A DNA stretch of 64,000 nt from Oceanithermus profundus DSM 14977. Its GTDB lineage: Bacteria; Deinococcota; Deinococci; Deinococcales; Marinithermaceae. Made by a program: the position numbers and the translations under genes. The notes under the pieces are model-generated. The model did no database searches. It was not told the origin of the DNA and saw only the letters and a program-made list of their open reading frames with translations. Shown piece after piece: positions 52,201 through 60,966 of this stretch; the first letter of the stretch is position 1; each line of letters starts with the position of its first letter. The stretch is from the NCBI RefSeq assembly GCF_000183745.1, contig NC_014761.1:2046001-2110000 (forward strand). Reading direction: 5' to 3'.

Positions 52201-54716
52201 GCGACGAGCAGGCCGTCGCCCCGACCCTCGACCTGGAAGGGCAGGCGCACCTCGGAGACGCGCCGGGCGGTCAGCTCGGGGCGCACCTCGAGCTCCGCCC
52301 GCGCCGGGAAGGCCGCGGGGACGCCGCCCACGTAGGCGGAGGCCTGGTTCGCGAAGCGGCCGGCGGCGGTGGGCCGGGCGGGGTAGCGCAGCTCACGGCG
52401 CTCGCCCGGCGCCAGCGTGATCGTCTCGCGGGCGGCCTCCATGCCGAGCTCGGCGTCGGGCGCCTCCTGGAGGCGCACGGTGAGCTCGTGGTCGGTGGGG
52501 TTGGTGACGGTCACGGTGAACTCGGCTTCCCCACCGAGGACCACCCGCTGCGGGGCCACCCGCTTCTCGAGCCCCAGGGGAACGCGGCGGATCGCGTCGG
52601 GCGCGGTGCGCTCACCAGCATTGGAGTCCAGACGCGCGTGGAAGCGCCCCTCGGCCGCGGGACCGAAGCGCACCCGCGCGGGGTAGCAGTGCTCGGCGTC
52701 GGCGCCGGGGTCGAGGCTGCCCTCGAAGCGCGGCGCCGCTTCGGGCTCGAGCCAGTCGGGGGCTCGGTCCGTCAGGGTGTAGCTCAGCGGCGCGGGACCG
52801 GTGTTGGCGACCTGCAGGCAGACCTCGACCGCCTCGCCGGGGACGACGACGCGCTTGTCGAGGCTGCGCGTGAGCCGCACGTCGGGCGTGAGCACGCGCA
52901 CGGCGGCGCTCGCGCGGGCCAGCTCGCGGCCGGCCTCGTCGAAGAGGACGGCGGTGTTCACCCGCTCGGCGGCGGCGGCCTCGGTCACCCGCGCGGCAAC
53001 CTCGAAGCGGCGTACGGCGCCGGGCTCGAGGGTCAGGCGCTCGTCCAGCCCCTCGCCGCTCAGGCCGGCGGGGAGCACGTCGCGCACGCGGACGGCGCCC
53101 GCGCGCTCACCCACGTTGGCGACGCGCACCGCGAAGCGCGCCTCGCCGCCGAGGGGCACCTCGGGCGTCAGCGCCTCCTTCTCGATCGTGAAGGAAGCGG
53201 GGCGGCGCACCTCGAGTCGGGCGGTCCGCGCGGCCGCGCAGGGGCGGCTCGTCGCCTTCACCTCGTAGACGCCGGGGGCCTCGGCGCGGGCCGAAGCCAC
53301 GAGCTCGAGCGGCCGGCCGGCCTGCACGGTGCCGCGGATCGCCGGGTTGCCCTCGAAGCGCAACCCCGCGGGGGCGTCGAGGCGCAGCTCGGCGGGGAGC
53401 GGGTAGGGGTAGGCGGTCTGCAACCTGGCGACGACGCGCACGCGGTCTCCGGCGCCGGCCACGGCGGGCGTGACCTCGAGCCCCAGCTCGAGCACGGGCA
53501 CGACGTTCAGCGCGACCTGGGTGCGTTCCCCGGCGCGCACGACGACCTCGGCCGGGGCCTGCACGCGGGCCCCGGGAACCTCGACGGCAACCGGGTAGCG
53601 GCCCGCGGGCAGCTCCACCCGGGCCTCGCCCGCCGCGTCGAGCTCGACGCGGCGGGCGCCCAGCTTCACGACCAGCGGCGCCGGAAGGCGCTCGGCGGCG
53701 CAGACCGCCGCGCCCTCGAGCGCGACCGTGCCCGTCTGCGGGCGCAGCACGAAGCGCACCCGCCCGCCGCCGGGTCCGAAGAGGACCCGGTCCTCGGCCA
53801 GCTTCTTGCCGTAGGTCGCGGCGGTGGCCACGTGGGTCCAGCCTTCGGGGACCTTCGTGAGCCGGACGGTGCGGTCGTAGTAGCCGCTCGTCGCGTAGGT
53901 GGCGCCCGCGACGGGCCGCCCCTCCTCGTCGACGACCTCGACGGCGACGTCGCCCAGGAAGATCTCGAAGCCTACGGTGTTGGTGAACTGCTTCGCCCCT
54001 TCGGGCTGCCGGAAACCGAAGCGGTAGGTGCCCGCCTCGTCGATGGGGTAGCGCACCCAGCCGCCGTTGGGCGGGGAGGGCAGCGCCTCCTCGGTGCCGT
54101 CGGGCTTACGGGCGCGCACCTCGAGCTCCTCGGGCCCGTCGCCGTCGTAGATGCCCACGACCAGCGGCGCCGTCCAGCCGCGCTTTTCGAGCGCGAAGGG
54201 GTAGACCCACTTGGGCCCGTGGACGTTGTAGGTCTGCATCGAGCCGGGGGCGACCTGCAGGGTCACCTTGGCGGGGTCGCCGTCCAGCTTGAAGGCAAGG
54301 GCGTTCTTGCCGTTGCCGAAGAACTTGACCGTGATCAGGTAGTCCCCCGGCGAGAGCACGCCGTCGACGAGCTTGTACCAGCGGTGCGGCTCGACGCCCC
54401 ATTCCTTGCGCAGGCGCACCGCGCCCGCGGCGTCGAAGATCTCCAGCAGGGTCTTGAGCTCGCCCTTCCCCCCGTCGTAGCGCTCGTCGCCCAGCTCGTT
54501 GGGGGCGCGGTAGTCGCCGGGGTCGAAGCCGGGCGAGTAGACCGAAAGCTTGAGCGGGGTGCGCTCGGTGACGCGCAGCACCAGCTCGAGCCGCGCCGAC
54601 TCCCAGCCCAGCTCGGTGCCGGGCACGACGAGCGGGTGGTTCCCCACCTGCCCCACGGCCAGCGCCGAGAGCACGGCGAAGAAGACCGCGATCCAGAACC
54701 GCCGGACGCCCATCAT
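49272..54716 (-). CDS. Giant surface protein: DUF11/Ig-like repeats with C-terminal outer-membrane-barrel-like region
   Basis: 1814 residues. Signal peptide (RRFWIAVFFAVLSALAVGQ). Residues 20-400 contain Cna-B/PEGA-like sandwiches, about 400-800 are DUF11 repeats (IEKEALTPEVPLGGEARFAV, LEKRVAPQRVVLGGEAEFTV), then Ig-like modules. From about 1150 the sequence alternates short amphipathic strands with aromatic girdles (VPLRDYVLDAPSGVLTLARP, YQLGLGANYYFTPRFGLGAG), ending in LRLDLFGG, suggesting a barrel in the outer membrane. ATG 54716 chosen for GGGGAGG upstream and ATGA overlap with the previous stop. Confidence 0.78.
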   Translation of the reverse strand: MMGVRRFWIAVFFAVLSALAVGQVGNHPLVVPGTELGWESARLELVLRVTERTPLKLSVYSPGFDPGDYRAPNELGDERYDGGKGELKTLLEIFDAAGAVRLRKEWGVEPHRWYKLVDGVLSPGDYLITVKFFGNGKNALAFKLDGDPAKVTLQVAPGSMQTYNVHGPKWVYPFALEKRGWTAPLVVGIYDGDGPEELEVRARKPDGTEEALPSPPNGGWVRYPIDEAGTYRFGFRQPEGAKQFTNTVGFEIFLGDVAVEVVDEEGRPVAGATYATSGYYDRTVRLTKVPEGWTHVATAATYGKKLAEDRVLFGPGGGRVRFVLRPQTGTVALEGAAVCAAERLPAPLVVKLGARRVELDAAGEARVELPAGRYPVAVEVPGARVQAPAEVVVRAGERTQVALNVVPVLELGLEVTPAVAGAGDRVRVVARLQTAYPYPLPAELRLDAPAGLRFEGNPAIRGTVQAGRPLELVASARAEAPGVYEVKATSRPCAAARTARLEVRRPASFTIEKEALTPEVPLGGEARFAVRVANVGERAGAVRVRDVLPAGLSGEGLDERLTLEPGAVRRFEVAARVTEAAAAERVNTAVLFDEAGRELARASAAVRVLTPDVRLTRSLDKRVVVPGEAVEVCLQVANTGPAPLSYTLTDRAPDWLEPEAAPRFEGSLDPGADAEHCYPARVRFGPAAEGRFHARLDSNAGERTAPDAIRRVPLGLEKRVAPQRVVLGGEAEFTVTVTNPTDHELTVRLQEAPDAELGMEAARETITLAPGERRELRYPARPTAAGRFANQASAYVGGVPAAFPARAELEVRPELTARRVSEVRLPFQVEGRGDGLLVAHRPPEGARYRLGSSRLDGLPTAEPRRAADGRLIWKLPFAHEGVLSYTLEHEGPLPELSEPALTLLAGDRELPLEGQLSLDDYERARPLEINEREGMIREPAPGSVLRDADALKIFVEAPYGEDVQVLVNGEPVGSNRLGEATYDAARGVQELRYYGVPLAVGANRVEVRAGDLRDVVEVFRAGRPVELVARPLGAVADGRSPVRVRIEARDAAGLTAGSGFVTVMSDPEPLTPDANPAESGYQALLRDGAAEIELAPMVRPGEVRVRMAKDAIESESRFYVAGTERPFWLAQGSVTARYGGGFELGGLGRAYGELPLAGGTLQAALGANAAVDAGGAHYRPDLADREDPNDRFPLTGAGAEAELPLASEDGVALRYDREDFTAGYHRTALALPGVRGLPSATALYAKTRGPLEAGGFLALLPAGEVSEVIVPDGTRTYLLSQPAEPGSETVELITGARTTRLVPLRDYVLDAPSGVLTLARPLWSSERNLEPVRLRVTYAPASTARSVLAFGAGGRYRSGPFSFGAGVASLDRGATWKFGAEAAYKDADVSAAIGYGLDAGRSVFTLRASGRRGRVEAAGDLRYDGALQGRLRLAGHLSERDAVVFEHRAATGDQRSDVLYERRFDRITGGLGLGYDWSRAALEGVGRVGYRTERAEASLTHRQSFSAAPSLSVLAARYLVDANLEAEAELAHTWGVGTSGTVGLKQRLGPANLGLSYQLPGASGDGNRARFGVDVPLPLGERTTLDLSAGYEKSFAGGDQQLAAGVGVRYRTDRIAATAGVEGAAGTHGGKLTLRSGATGQLDARQTVSFDANYVLASETRGRFTLAYAFRGAALQFLTYHRLVHAAATTLEGEFAPVWHPNLNFQLRPSAAYRVALGDPGGSLYQLGLGANYYFTPRFGLGAGLLALWQPGAGVSRTAFNLEGSFRVADPVWVNLGYTFGGFQGLTPEARPGVYLRLDLFGGSEDPQPQGGNQ

Positions 54717-57403
54717 CGCCCGCCTCCCCAACGCACGTCCGGATCGGTCAACACCGGCGCGCCTTCCAGATCGTAGGTGAGGGTGCGCTCACCCTCGAAG
54801 TCGTCCAGTTCGAACACCCTTTCACCTCCGCCGGGCAGCGGGTCCCGCACGACGAGGCCCGGCATGGGCTCGCCGCTCACGAGGTGCAGCACCACCCGGA
54901 ACCGCCCCTCGCCGAGGGGAACGACCTTCTTGCTCAACGTCAGCGGTCCGTAGAAGACCTGGGTCTCGCGCACCGCGTCGATCGCGCCGCGCGGGCCGGC
55001 CAGCGGGAAGTCGCTCACCGTCAGGCCGTACGCCGCCACCCGGTGCCGGTAACCGTCGCCCAGGGCCTCGGGGTGCGGCAGCGGCGGGAAGGGCGCGGAG
55101 GCCGCGTCGAGGGCCACGAGCCAGACGCCGCCCTCCAGATCCCGGAAGGCGTAGCGGCCTTCCGCGTCGGTGACCGCCTGGCGGCCGTCGGCGAGCACCA
55201 CCCGCGCGCCCGGAAGCGCCACGTCCACGCCGGGGTCGTAGCGGCCGTCGCGCCCCACGTCCAGGAAGACGCGGCCCAGGATCGTCGCGCGCCGCGAGAG
55301 GAAGACCTCCTCGGCCACGCGCACCCGCGCCCGCGCCTCACCGCTGGCCACCGCGGCGCCGCTGCGGCCCTCGCCCTCGGCCAGGGCCACGTTGTGGAGC
55401 GTGCCCGAAGCGCCGGCGACGACGCGCAGGTCGTAGGTCACCTCCAGCGTCTCGCCCGGACCCACGGTCAGGCCGGTCCAGACGAGCTTCCCGCCGCTCG
55501 CGGTCGGCTCGCTCGGGCGCGCCGAACCGGCGATGTAGCGCAGCGCGGGGTCGGGGGTGTCGGTAAGGGCCAGGGCAAGCGCGGCCGTGCCGGGGTTGTG
55601 GACCCGCAGGGTGTAGTGCACCGCGTCGCCCAGGCGCACCTCGCGCGGCGAGACCCGCTTCTCGAGCAGCAGCGCGCTGCTCCACACCGGAGTGCGGGTC
55701 GTGGGCGAGACCAGGGTGTTGGGGGTCTCGTCGCTCTGCAGGGTGAAGGCGTTCTCGATCAGGGTATCGTCGGGCACGCCGTCCTTCACGCGCACCCGCA
55801 ACTCGGCCCGCCAGCTGCCGCCGGCGGGCACGTCGGCCGGCTGCCAGCGCACGCGGTGCCGCACGGGGTCGTAGGCGCCCGCGGGCGTGCTGCCCAGGTA
55901 CTCCAGGTTGGGGTCGAGCCAGTCGTCCACCACCGCGTTGGTGAGAGCGATGGGGTAGCGGTTCTCGAAGCGCAGGGTGTAGGTAAGCTCGGTTCCCGCG
56001 GTCACCGTGCCCTGCGGGTCCACCGTCTTTTCCAGAACGACCTCGCCCGGAGCCAGCACCCGCACGGCCTCGTCGTAGGTGCGGTTGGTGTCGCCGGTCG
56101 CCGCCGACTCGGCGACGAGGGTGACGGTGAACGGCGGAACCACCTGGCTGGCGGTCACGCAGAAGAGGAAGTCCACGCGCTCGCCCGGTTCCAGGTGCAC
56201 CGGCAGCGAGAGGGGCACCGTCGGGGTCACGTTGAAGGTGCCGTCCACCCCGGCCGGCAACCCCGAAACGCGGAGGTCGAAGCCGTCGGGCGCGGTCGAG
56301 GCGTTCTCCAGGGTGTGCGCGAAGCAGTAGGTCTGGTCGACGATCAGGTCCGCCTGCTGGCGGTCGTCGGCGCTGCCTTCGCCCCCGGGCAGCGCCCGCG
56401 GGTTGCCCACGGGACCCAGGTGGAGCCCGTAGGCGGGCAAGATCCGCAGCGAGGCGGTGGCCTCGGCGGGGCCGCCGGGGCCGCTGGCGCGCACGCGGTT
56501 CTCGATCACCTGCGGCGCCGCGCCGGGCTGGACCTCCATGCGGAAGTCGAGCACGGCCTCCTCGCCCAGGGCCAGGCCGGCGAGCTGCAACCGCAAGCCC
56601 TGCACGTTCGCGGGCTCGCTGGCCGTCCAGGTCGCGCCGTCGAAGTACTCGACCTGCCCCTTGGGGGCGGTGGCGCTTCCGGGAACGAATTGCAGACCGG
56701 TGAGCGGCTGCAGGTCGTCGCCGAGCGTGACCGCGCCACCGGTGGCGGCGTCGCCGACGTTGCGCACCCGCAGCGACACGTTGACCTGCTCGCCGGGGCG
56801 GGCTTCGGTGGGGGCGAAGGTCTTTTCGACCTGCAGGGCGGGGCCGCTGACCGCGCGGACCTCGCCGTAGTTCTCGGCGTCCTGCTCGCCGCCCAGGCAG
56901 GTGGCGCTCACGGAAGCCCACGCCGAGCCGCTCGCCGGGTTGGGCACGCCCAGCTCGAGCACCAGCCAGGCAGACTCGCCGGCGGCGAGGGTCACCTGCG
57001 TGACCGCCTGCTCGCCCGGATCCACCTGGGCGTTGCGGTTGGCGTCGAGGTAGATCGCCAGCGAGGTCGGCGTCCAGGCGGAGGCGGGGTCGGCCTGGAC
57101 CGCCAGGTCGAAGGTGAAGGCGTCGTTGCCCTCGTTGCTCAGCACGTAGGTCAGGTAGGCGGTGCCGCCCACGGTGGCGTTGCTCACCTGACCGGGCCGG
57201 GCCACGGTGCCGTCGGGGCCCAGGGCGGGAACGCAGACGGGCAACACCGTCGTTTCGACGGTGTTGGAGTAGTACGTCTCGTTCTCCACCAGGGCCGCGG
57301 CCTGGTTTCGGATCACGGTACCCGCGGGCGTGGCCGCCATGGCGATCGCCACGATCCAGGCCAGCAGCCCCAGGGGTAACCAGGTACGGAAGGTTCGTTT
57401 CAT
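54713..57403 (-). CDS. DUF11-repeat surface protein
   Basis: 896 residues. Signal peptide (WLPLGLLAWIVAIAMAATPA), then at least four DUF11/conserved-repeat modules (LQVEKTFAPTEARPGEQVNV, LEKTVDPQGTVTAGTELTYT, LEKRVSPREVRLGDAVHYTL) and an SdrD-B-like module (GRVFLDVGRDGRYDPGVDVA). These modules carry isopeptide or Ca-stabilised beta-sandwiches in cell-wall and envelope proteins. Overlaps the next gene by 4 nt; separated from the upstream member by 62 bp containing a perfect hairpin. Confidence 0.85.
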   Translation of the reverse strand: MKRTFRTWLPLGLLAWIVAIAMAATPAGTVIRNQAAALVENETYYSNTVETTVLPVCVPALGPDGTVARPGQVSNATVGGTAYLTYVLSNEGNDAFTFDLAVQADPASAWTPTSLAIYLDANRNAQVDPGEQAVTQVTLAAGESAWLVLELGVPNPASGSAWASVSATCLGGEQDAENYGEVRAVSGPALQVEKTFAPTEARPGEQVNVSLRVRNVGDAATGGAVTLGDDLQPLTGLQFVPGSATAPKGQVEYFDGATWTASEPANVQGLRLQLAGLALGEEAVLDFRMEVQPGAAPQVIENRVRASGPGGPAEATASLRILPAYGLHLGPVGNPRALPGGEGSADDRQQADLIVDQTYCFAHTLENASTAPDGFDLRVSGLPAGVDGTFNVTPTVPLSLPVHLEPGERVDFLFCVTASQVVPPFTVTLVAESAATGDTNRTYDEAVRVLAPGEVVLEKTVDPQGTVTAGTELTYTLRFENRYPIALTNAVVDDWLDPNLEYLGSTPAGAYDPVRHRVRWQPADVPAGGSWRAELRVRVKDGVPDDTLIENAFTLQSDETPNTLVSPTTRTPVWSSALLLEKRVSPREVRLGDAVHYTLRVHNPGTAALALALTDTPDPALRYIAGSARPSEPTASGGKLVWTGLTVGPGETLEVTYDLRVVAGASGTLHNVALAEGEGRSGAAVASGEARARVRVAEEVFLSRRATILGRVFLDVGRDGRYDPGVDVALPGARVVLADGRQAVTDAEGRYAFRDLEGGVWLVALDAASAPFPPLPHPEALGDGYRHRVAAYGLTVSDFPLAGPRGAIDAVRETQVFYGPLTLSKKVVPLGEGRFRVVLHLVSGEPMPGLVVRDPLPGGGERVFELDDFEGERTLTYDLEGAPVLTDPDVRWGGGR

Positions 57404-57430
57404 GCGGTTCGTGTCTCCCGTTCAGGGTTC

Positions 57431-57457
57431 CCCCGCGCGGCCCGAGGCCGCGCGGGG
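57431..57457. terminator. Perfect 12-bp intergenic hairpin inside the surface operon
   Basis: CCCCGCGCGGCC-CGA-GGCCGCGCGGGG lies between two surface-protein genes. Without a T-tract on the transcribed strand it may protect or process mRNA rather than stop transcription. Confidence 0.5.
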
Positions 57458-57465
57458 CGGAAGGG

Positions 57466-60246
57466 CTATTGGACCTGGACGGTGAAGATCAGGGTGAGCG
57501 ACGCGCCCGGGGCGAGCAGGTCGTTTTCGTCGACCGCGCCGTCGGCGTTGCTGTCCAGGCCGACGAAGACGGCCTGACCGGTGGCGAGCGTCGTGGGCGC
57601 GGTGGGCGACCAGGTCGTGCCGTCGGTCGAGAAGAGCAGCTGCGCACCGGCCACGGTGGTGCTGGCGGAGACGCTTGCGAAGTCGGTGTAACCGGGCAGC
57701 GGATCGGAGACGATCACCTTCTTGAGGTCCGCGGTGCCGATGTTGCTGGCGGTCACCGTGTAGCGGATGTACTCGCCGGGCTTGGCCTGGCTGGCGTCGG
57801 CGCTGGTGATCGTGGCGCAGGCCGCGTCGGCGCAGGTCTCGCCGCGCTTCTCGATGCGCAGGTCACCGCCCACCACGGTGGTGGTGTCGGTCACGCCGGC
57901 GCTGTCGTCGGTCGCGGTGGGGTAGTCGGCGTTGGCGGTGATCCGGTTGGTGTCGATCGCGCCGATGGGCTCGCCGTCGGGCACGATGACGCGCACCTGC
58001 ACCTCCTGGCTGGCGCCGGGCGCCAGGTTGATCGCCGCGGCCGAGGCCACGTCGGTCCAGGTGGCGCCGCCGTCGGTGGAGATCTGGTAGGTCCAGGTCG
58101 GGTGCGTGGAGCCGGACTCGGCGAAGGTGACGCTGGCGGCCTCGTTGCCCAGGTTGCTCACGGTGTGGGTGTAGACGATCGTTCCCGGGCTGGTGACGGT
58201 GCCGTTGCGGTCGGGGGTGAAGCGCAGGTCGGCAACGGGGTTGACGATCAGGTCGGTGGTGATCGTGTCGCTGATCGCGGGGTTGGCGTTGCTCGTCGCG
58301 GTGATGGTGACGTTGTCGTCGGCGGGGTCGTTCGGGTCCTGGGTGAGCGGCGGGGCGCCGGCCGGAACCTCGACGGCGAGGACGAAGCAGGCCTTCTCGC
58401 CCGGGTCGAGCAGCCCGGTGTCGGTCACGGGCGCGGGGGCGGGGCTGTCGAGGACGCCGTCGCAGTCGGGGTCGGGGTAGATCGTGGGGGTCATGCCCGA
58501 CGGCACCGTGACGCCGAGGTCGTAGGTGTCGGGGTTCTGGCCGGTGTTGCTGACCTCGAAGCCGTAGTAGGCGGTCGCGCCCGGATCCACCGCGGCGGGG
58601 GCGGGGTTGTCGTTGGCGGGGTCGCCGTCGCCGGAAGCGCCGTCCTTGGCCAGGTCGAGGGCGTAGCCCGACTGCACCGGCGGAACGACGTCGTGGGTCT
58701 CGTTCCAGACCGCCGGGTCGCCTTCGGAGGTGGCGCGCACCGTCAGGTCGGTGTCGCTGGCGGTGGTGACGTCCGCGGGAATCGTGCACTTGACGACGTA
58801 GTCGAGGGCGGCGCCGGCGGCGAGGGGGCCGACCGGGTTCGCCAGCGGGGTGGTGCCGTCGGCGGCCATGATCTGGCAGGTCCAGCCGGCGGGCACGCCG
58901 CCCACGTCGAGGGTGTAGCTGTCTTCGACGTTGCCACCGTTCGTCAGGGTGTTCTTGAAGTAGACGACGTCGCCGCCGTGAACCGCTTCGTTGATGCGCT
59001 GGGCGTCGTCGTTGCGCGGGTCGCTGGTGTCGGTCGTCTCGGCGTAGGTCCAGGTGGTGCCGCTGGGGTCGGTGTAGCTGGCGGAGAAGCCCGCGCCGTC
59101 GGAGTCGGGGTCGCCGGCGGGGCCGTTCAGGACCGCGCGGCTGGCGCCGACCGGGGTGCGGGTGGTGTTCGACTCGACCTGTTCGCCGGTGTCGCCGCCG
59201 TCGCCGTCGCCGCTGGCGTCGAAGTTGACGGTGGCGGTGTTCTCGATGGTGGTGCCCGCGGGGGTGCCGGCGTCGACGGTCACCTGGAAGCCGAGCCGGT
59301 ACTGCGCGCCCTGCGGGAAGAAGGCGCCCGCGCCGGCGATGAGCAGCGCCACCTCGCTCACGTCGGAGCCGCTGGCGGGCTCGGTCGCCGTCCAGGCGCC
59401 GCCCACCTTGTAGATCACGCTCACGCTGCCCGCGCCGGCGGTGCCGCTGGCGCTGCCGAGGACGTAGGTGGTGTCGGCGGGGATCGCGTCGGCGATGAGG
59501 ATGCCGTCGGTGGGGGTGCCGTCCACCACGGCCACGCCGGTCACCGCACCGGCGGCGCGGCCGCCCTTGTTGGAGCCGTGCACCGCGTAGTCGATGGTGG
59601 CGCCGGGGACGACGGTGCCGCTGGGGCTCGAGCCCTTGGCGGCGTCGAGCACCGCCTGGCTGGTCACCACCGCGCGCGCCCAGTTGGCGGTGTCGGTCTG
59701 GGACGGGTCGCCGGTCGAGGCGCCGCTGAGGTTGGCGTGGCCGGTGTTGCCGTCGGCCTCGCCGGCGGGGATCACGGCCTCCACGATCACGCAGGTCGAG
59801 GCGTCGGCGTCGAGGCGGACGCTGGTGACCTCGACCTCGCCGGGGTCGACCGTGCCGTTGCAGTTGGCGTCGTGGTAGATCTTGACGCTGCTGAAGTCGA
59901 AGGCGTCGGCCGTGCCCTGGGGCGCGGTCAGCTGGATGGTGTCGGCGATGTTGCCGGTGTTGGTGACCACGTAGTTGAAGTAGACGGGCGCTCCCTGAAG
60001 GCCGGTCTTGATCTGGCCGGGCGCGGCCTCGGTGCCGTCGGGGGTGATGGTGAAGCCGTAGACGGGCTGCACCACGGTGACGACCTCGTTGGAGGTCGTG
60101 GTCTGGGGCTGGCCGGAGGAGTCCGTGTACTTGGCCGAAGCCTGGTTGCGGATCTCCGTGCCCGCGGGCGTGCCCGCGGCCAGGGCCAGACCCAGGGCGA
60201 AGAAGAGGACGAAGACGAACTTGGAACCTACGCTGGCTAGCTTCAT
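57466..60246 (-). CDS. DUF11-repeat surface protein (first large gene of the operon)
   Basis: 926 residues. Signal peptide (KFVFVLFFALGLALAAGTPA), then repeated modules of the form ...GTEIRNQASAKYTDSSG, VYFNYVVTNTGNIADTIQLT and PGEYIRYTVTASNIGTADLK, i.e. DUF11 domains. The EIRNQA start after the signal is shared with the 896-residue protein (VIRNQAAALVEN), showing duplication. ATG 60246 has GGGAGG 10 nt upstream; an alternative ATG at 60270 overlaps the upstream TGA and adds eight residues. Confidence 0.83.
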   Translation of the reverse strand: MKLASVGSKFVFVLFFALGLALAAGTPAGTEIRNQASAKYTDSSGQPQTTTSNEVVTVVQPVYGFTITPDGTEAAPGQIKTGLQGAPVYFNYVVTNTGNIADTIQLTAPQGTADAFDFSSVKIYHDANCNGTVDPGEVEVTSVRLDADASTCVIVEAVIPAGEADGNTGHANLSGASTGDPSQTDTANWARAVVTSQAVLDAAKGSSPSGTVVPGATIDYAVHGSNKGGRAAGAVTGVAVVDGTPTDGILIADAIPADTTYVLGSASGTAGAGSVSVIYKVGGAWTATEPASGSDVSEVALLIAGAGAFFPQGAQYRLGFQVTVDAGTPAGTTIENTATVNFDASGDGDGGDTGEQVESNTTRTPVGASRAVLNGPAGDPDSDGAGFSASYTDPSGTTWTYAETTDTSDPRNDDAQRINEAVHGGDVVYFKNTLTNGGNVEDSYTLDVGGVPAGWTCQIMAADGTTPLANPVGPLAAGAALDYVVKCTIPADVTTASDTDLTVRATSEGDPAVWNETHDVVPPVQSGYALDLAKDGASGDGDPANDNPAPAAVDPGATAYYGFEVSNTGQNPDTYDLGVTVPSGMTPTIYPDPDCDGVLDSPAPAPVTDTGLLDPGEKACFVLAVEVPAGAPPLTQDPNDPADDNVTITATSNANPAISDTITTDLIVNPVADLRFTPDRNGTVTSPGTIVYTHTVSNLGNEAASVTFAESGSTHPTWTYQISTDGGATWTDVASAAAINLAPGASQEVQVRVIVPDGEPIGAIDTNRITANADYPTATDDSAGVTDTTTVVGGDLRIEKRGETCADAACATITSADASQAKPGEYIRYTVTASNIGTADLKKVIVSDPLPGYTDFASVSASTTVAGAQLLFSTDGTTWSPTAPTTLATGQAVFVGLDSNADGAVDENDLLAPGASLTLIFTVQVQ

Positions 60247-60266
60247 GAAATCGATGCCTCCCTCGT

Positions 60267-60773
60267 TCATCGCACGACGGTGCGAAGACGGACGGTAACG
60301 GTCTGCCCGGCGTCCAGCGCGGGCAGCACCCAGCGCACGTGGGTGTACGCTTCGGGTTTCACTTCGACTTCCCGTTCCTGCTCGACGCCGTCGGTCACGA
60401 CGACGACCTTCCTGTAGAGCGGCGGGCGCGCGTACCGCGCGCCGCCGTCGAAACTGAACTCGGGCCGCACCGCAACGCCGCCCAGGTCGAGCGGCTCGGC
60501 CGAGCCCGCCAGGTAGCGGGTGCCCGGGGGTACGGGAATCACCAGGACCACGTCCTCGAGCGCCCGGTCGGAGCGGTTGGTCGCCGCGAGCCGCCACTCG
60601 AGCGTCTCGCCCGGCGCCGCGCTCGCGGCGCGCTCGAACACCTCTAGGCGCTCCCCCTCGGCGTTCGTCACCTGGAGCACGCGGAAGGAGGCGAGCTCGA
60701 GCCACAACGGCGGCACCGCCGCGACGGCCAGGGCGAAAAAAACCGCCGTCCATACAGCACGGCGCAAATTCAT
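60267..60773 (-). CDS. Small exported DUF11-like protein heading the surface operon
   Basis: 168 residues. N-terminal hydrophobic segment (AVWTAVFFALAVAAVPPLWL) and one DUF11-like sandwich (APGETLEWRLAATNRSDRAL, DVVLVIPVPPGTRYL). ATG 60773 is chosen for AAGGAAG upstream and the signal segment that follows; the frame extends further up without support. TATACT on the minus strand (60813-60818) may be the operon promoter. Confidence 0.68.
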   Translation of the reverse strand: MNLRRAVWTAVFFALAVAAVPPLWLELASFRVLQVTNAEGERLEVFERAASAAPGETLEWRLAATNRSDRALEDVVLVIPVPPGTRYLAGSAEPLDLGGVAVRPEFSFDGGARYARPPLYRKVVVVTDGVEQEREVEVKPEAYTHVRWVLPALDAGQTVTVRLRTVVR

Positions 60774-60907
60774 CGATACACTTCCTTCATATTCCAATAA
60801 CCTCCCAGAGCAGTATAGAAACAACTTTCGTTAACCTACTACCCCTATTTGGGGGTGTTTTACCTCTCTAAAGGAGGAGTATACCGCCCGGCCGTTAAAC
60901 GCATGTC

Positions 60908-60929
60908 AAAAAAGCGCCCCCGCGGGCGC
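60908..60929 (-). terminator. Terminator downstream of the ModE-like gene
   Basis: On the minus strand GCGCCC-GCGG-GGGCGC is followed by six T residues (60908-60913 on plus). Confidence 0.75.
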
Positions 60930-60951
60930 ACCTCCCCGGGTTTGAACCGGG
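60924..60951 (-). other. tRNA T-arm-like remnant
   Basis: On the minus strand CCCGG-TTCAAAC-CCGGG is an exact T-stem/loop pattern (5-bp stem, 7-nt loop TTCAAAC), followed by GAGGTGCG where an acceptor strand would be. No matching 5' half exists, as the ModE-like gene occupies that space. Either a leftover of a tRNA 3' end or a chance hairpin. Confidence 0.3.
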
Positions 60952-60966
60952 TACAAGGAAACCGCT

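Noticed and set aside
45235-60240. Very long open frames on the plus strand opposite the surface-protein operon (for example 45235-49290, 49275-54776, 54884-57379, 57469-60240)
   Set aside because: They are stop-free mirror frames expected in GC-rich genes. Their products are low-complexity (Val/Gly/Arg/His runs), and the minus strand has signal peptides and real domains.
44500-60240. CRISPR or DNA satellite repeats in the surface operon
   Set aside because: The repetition is at protein-domain level (DUF11, SdrD); no regularly spaced identical DNA repeats were seen.
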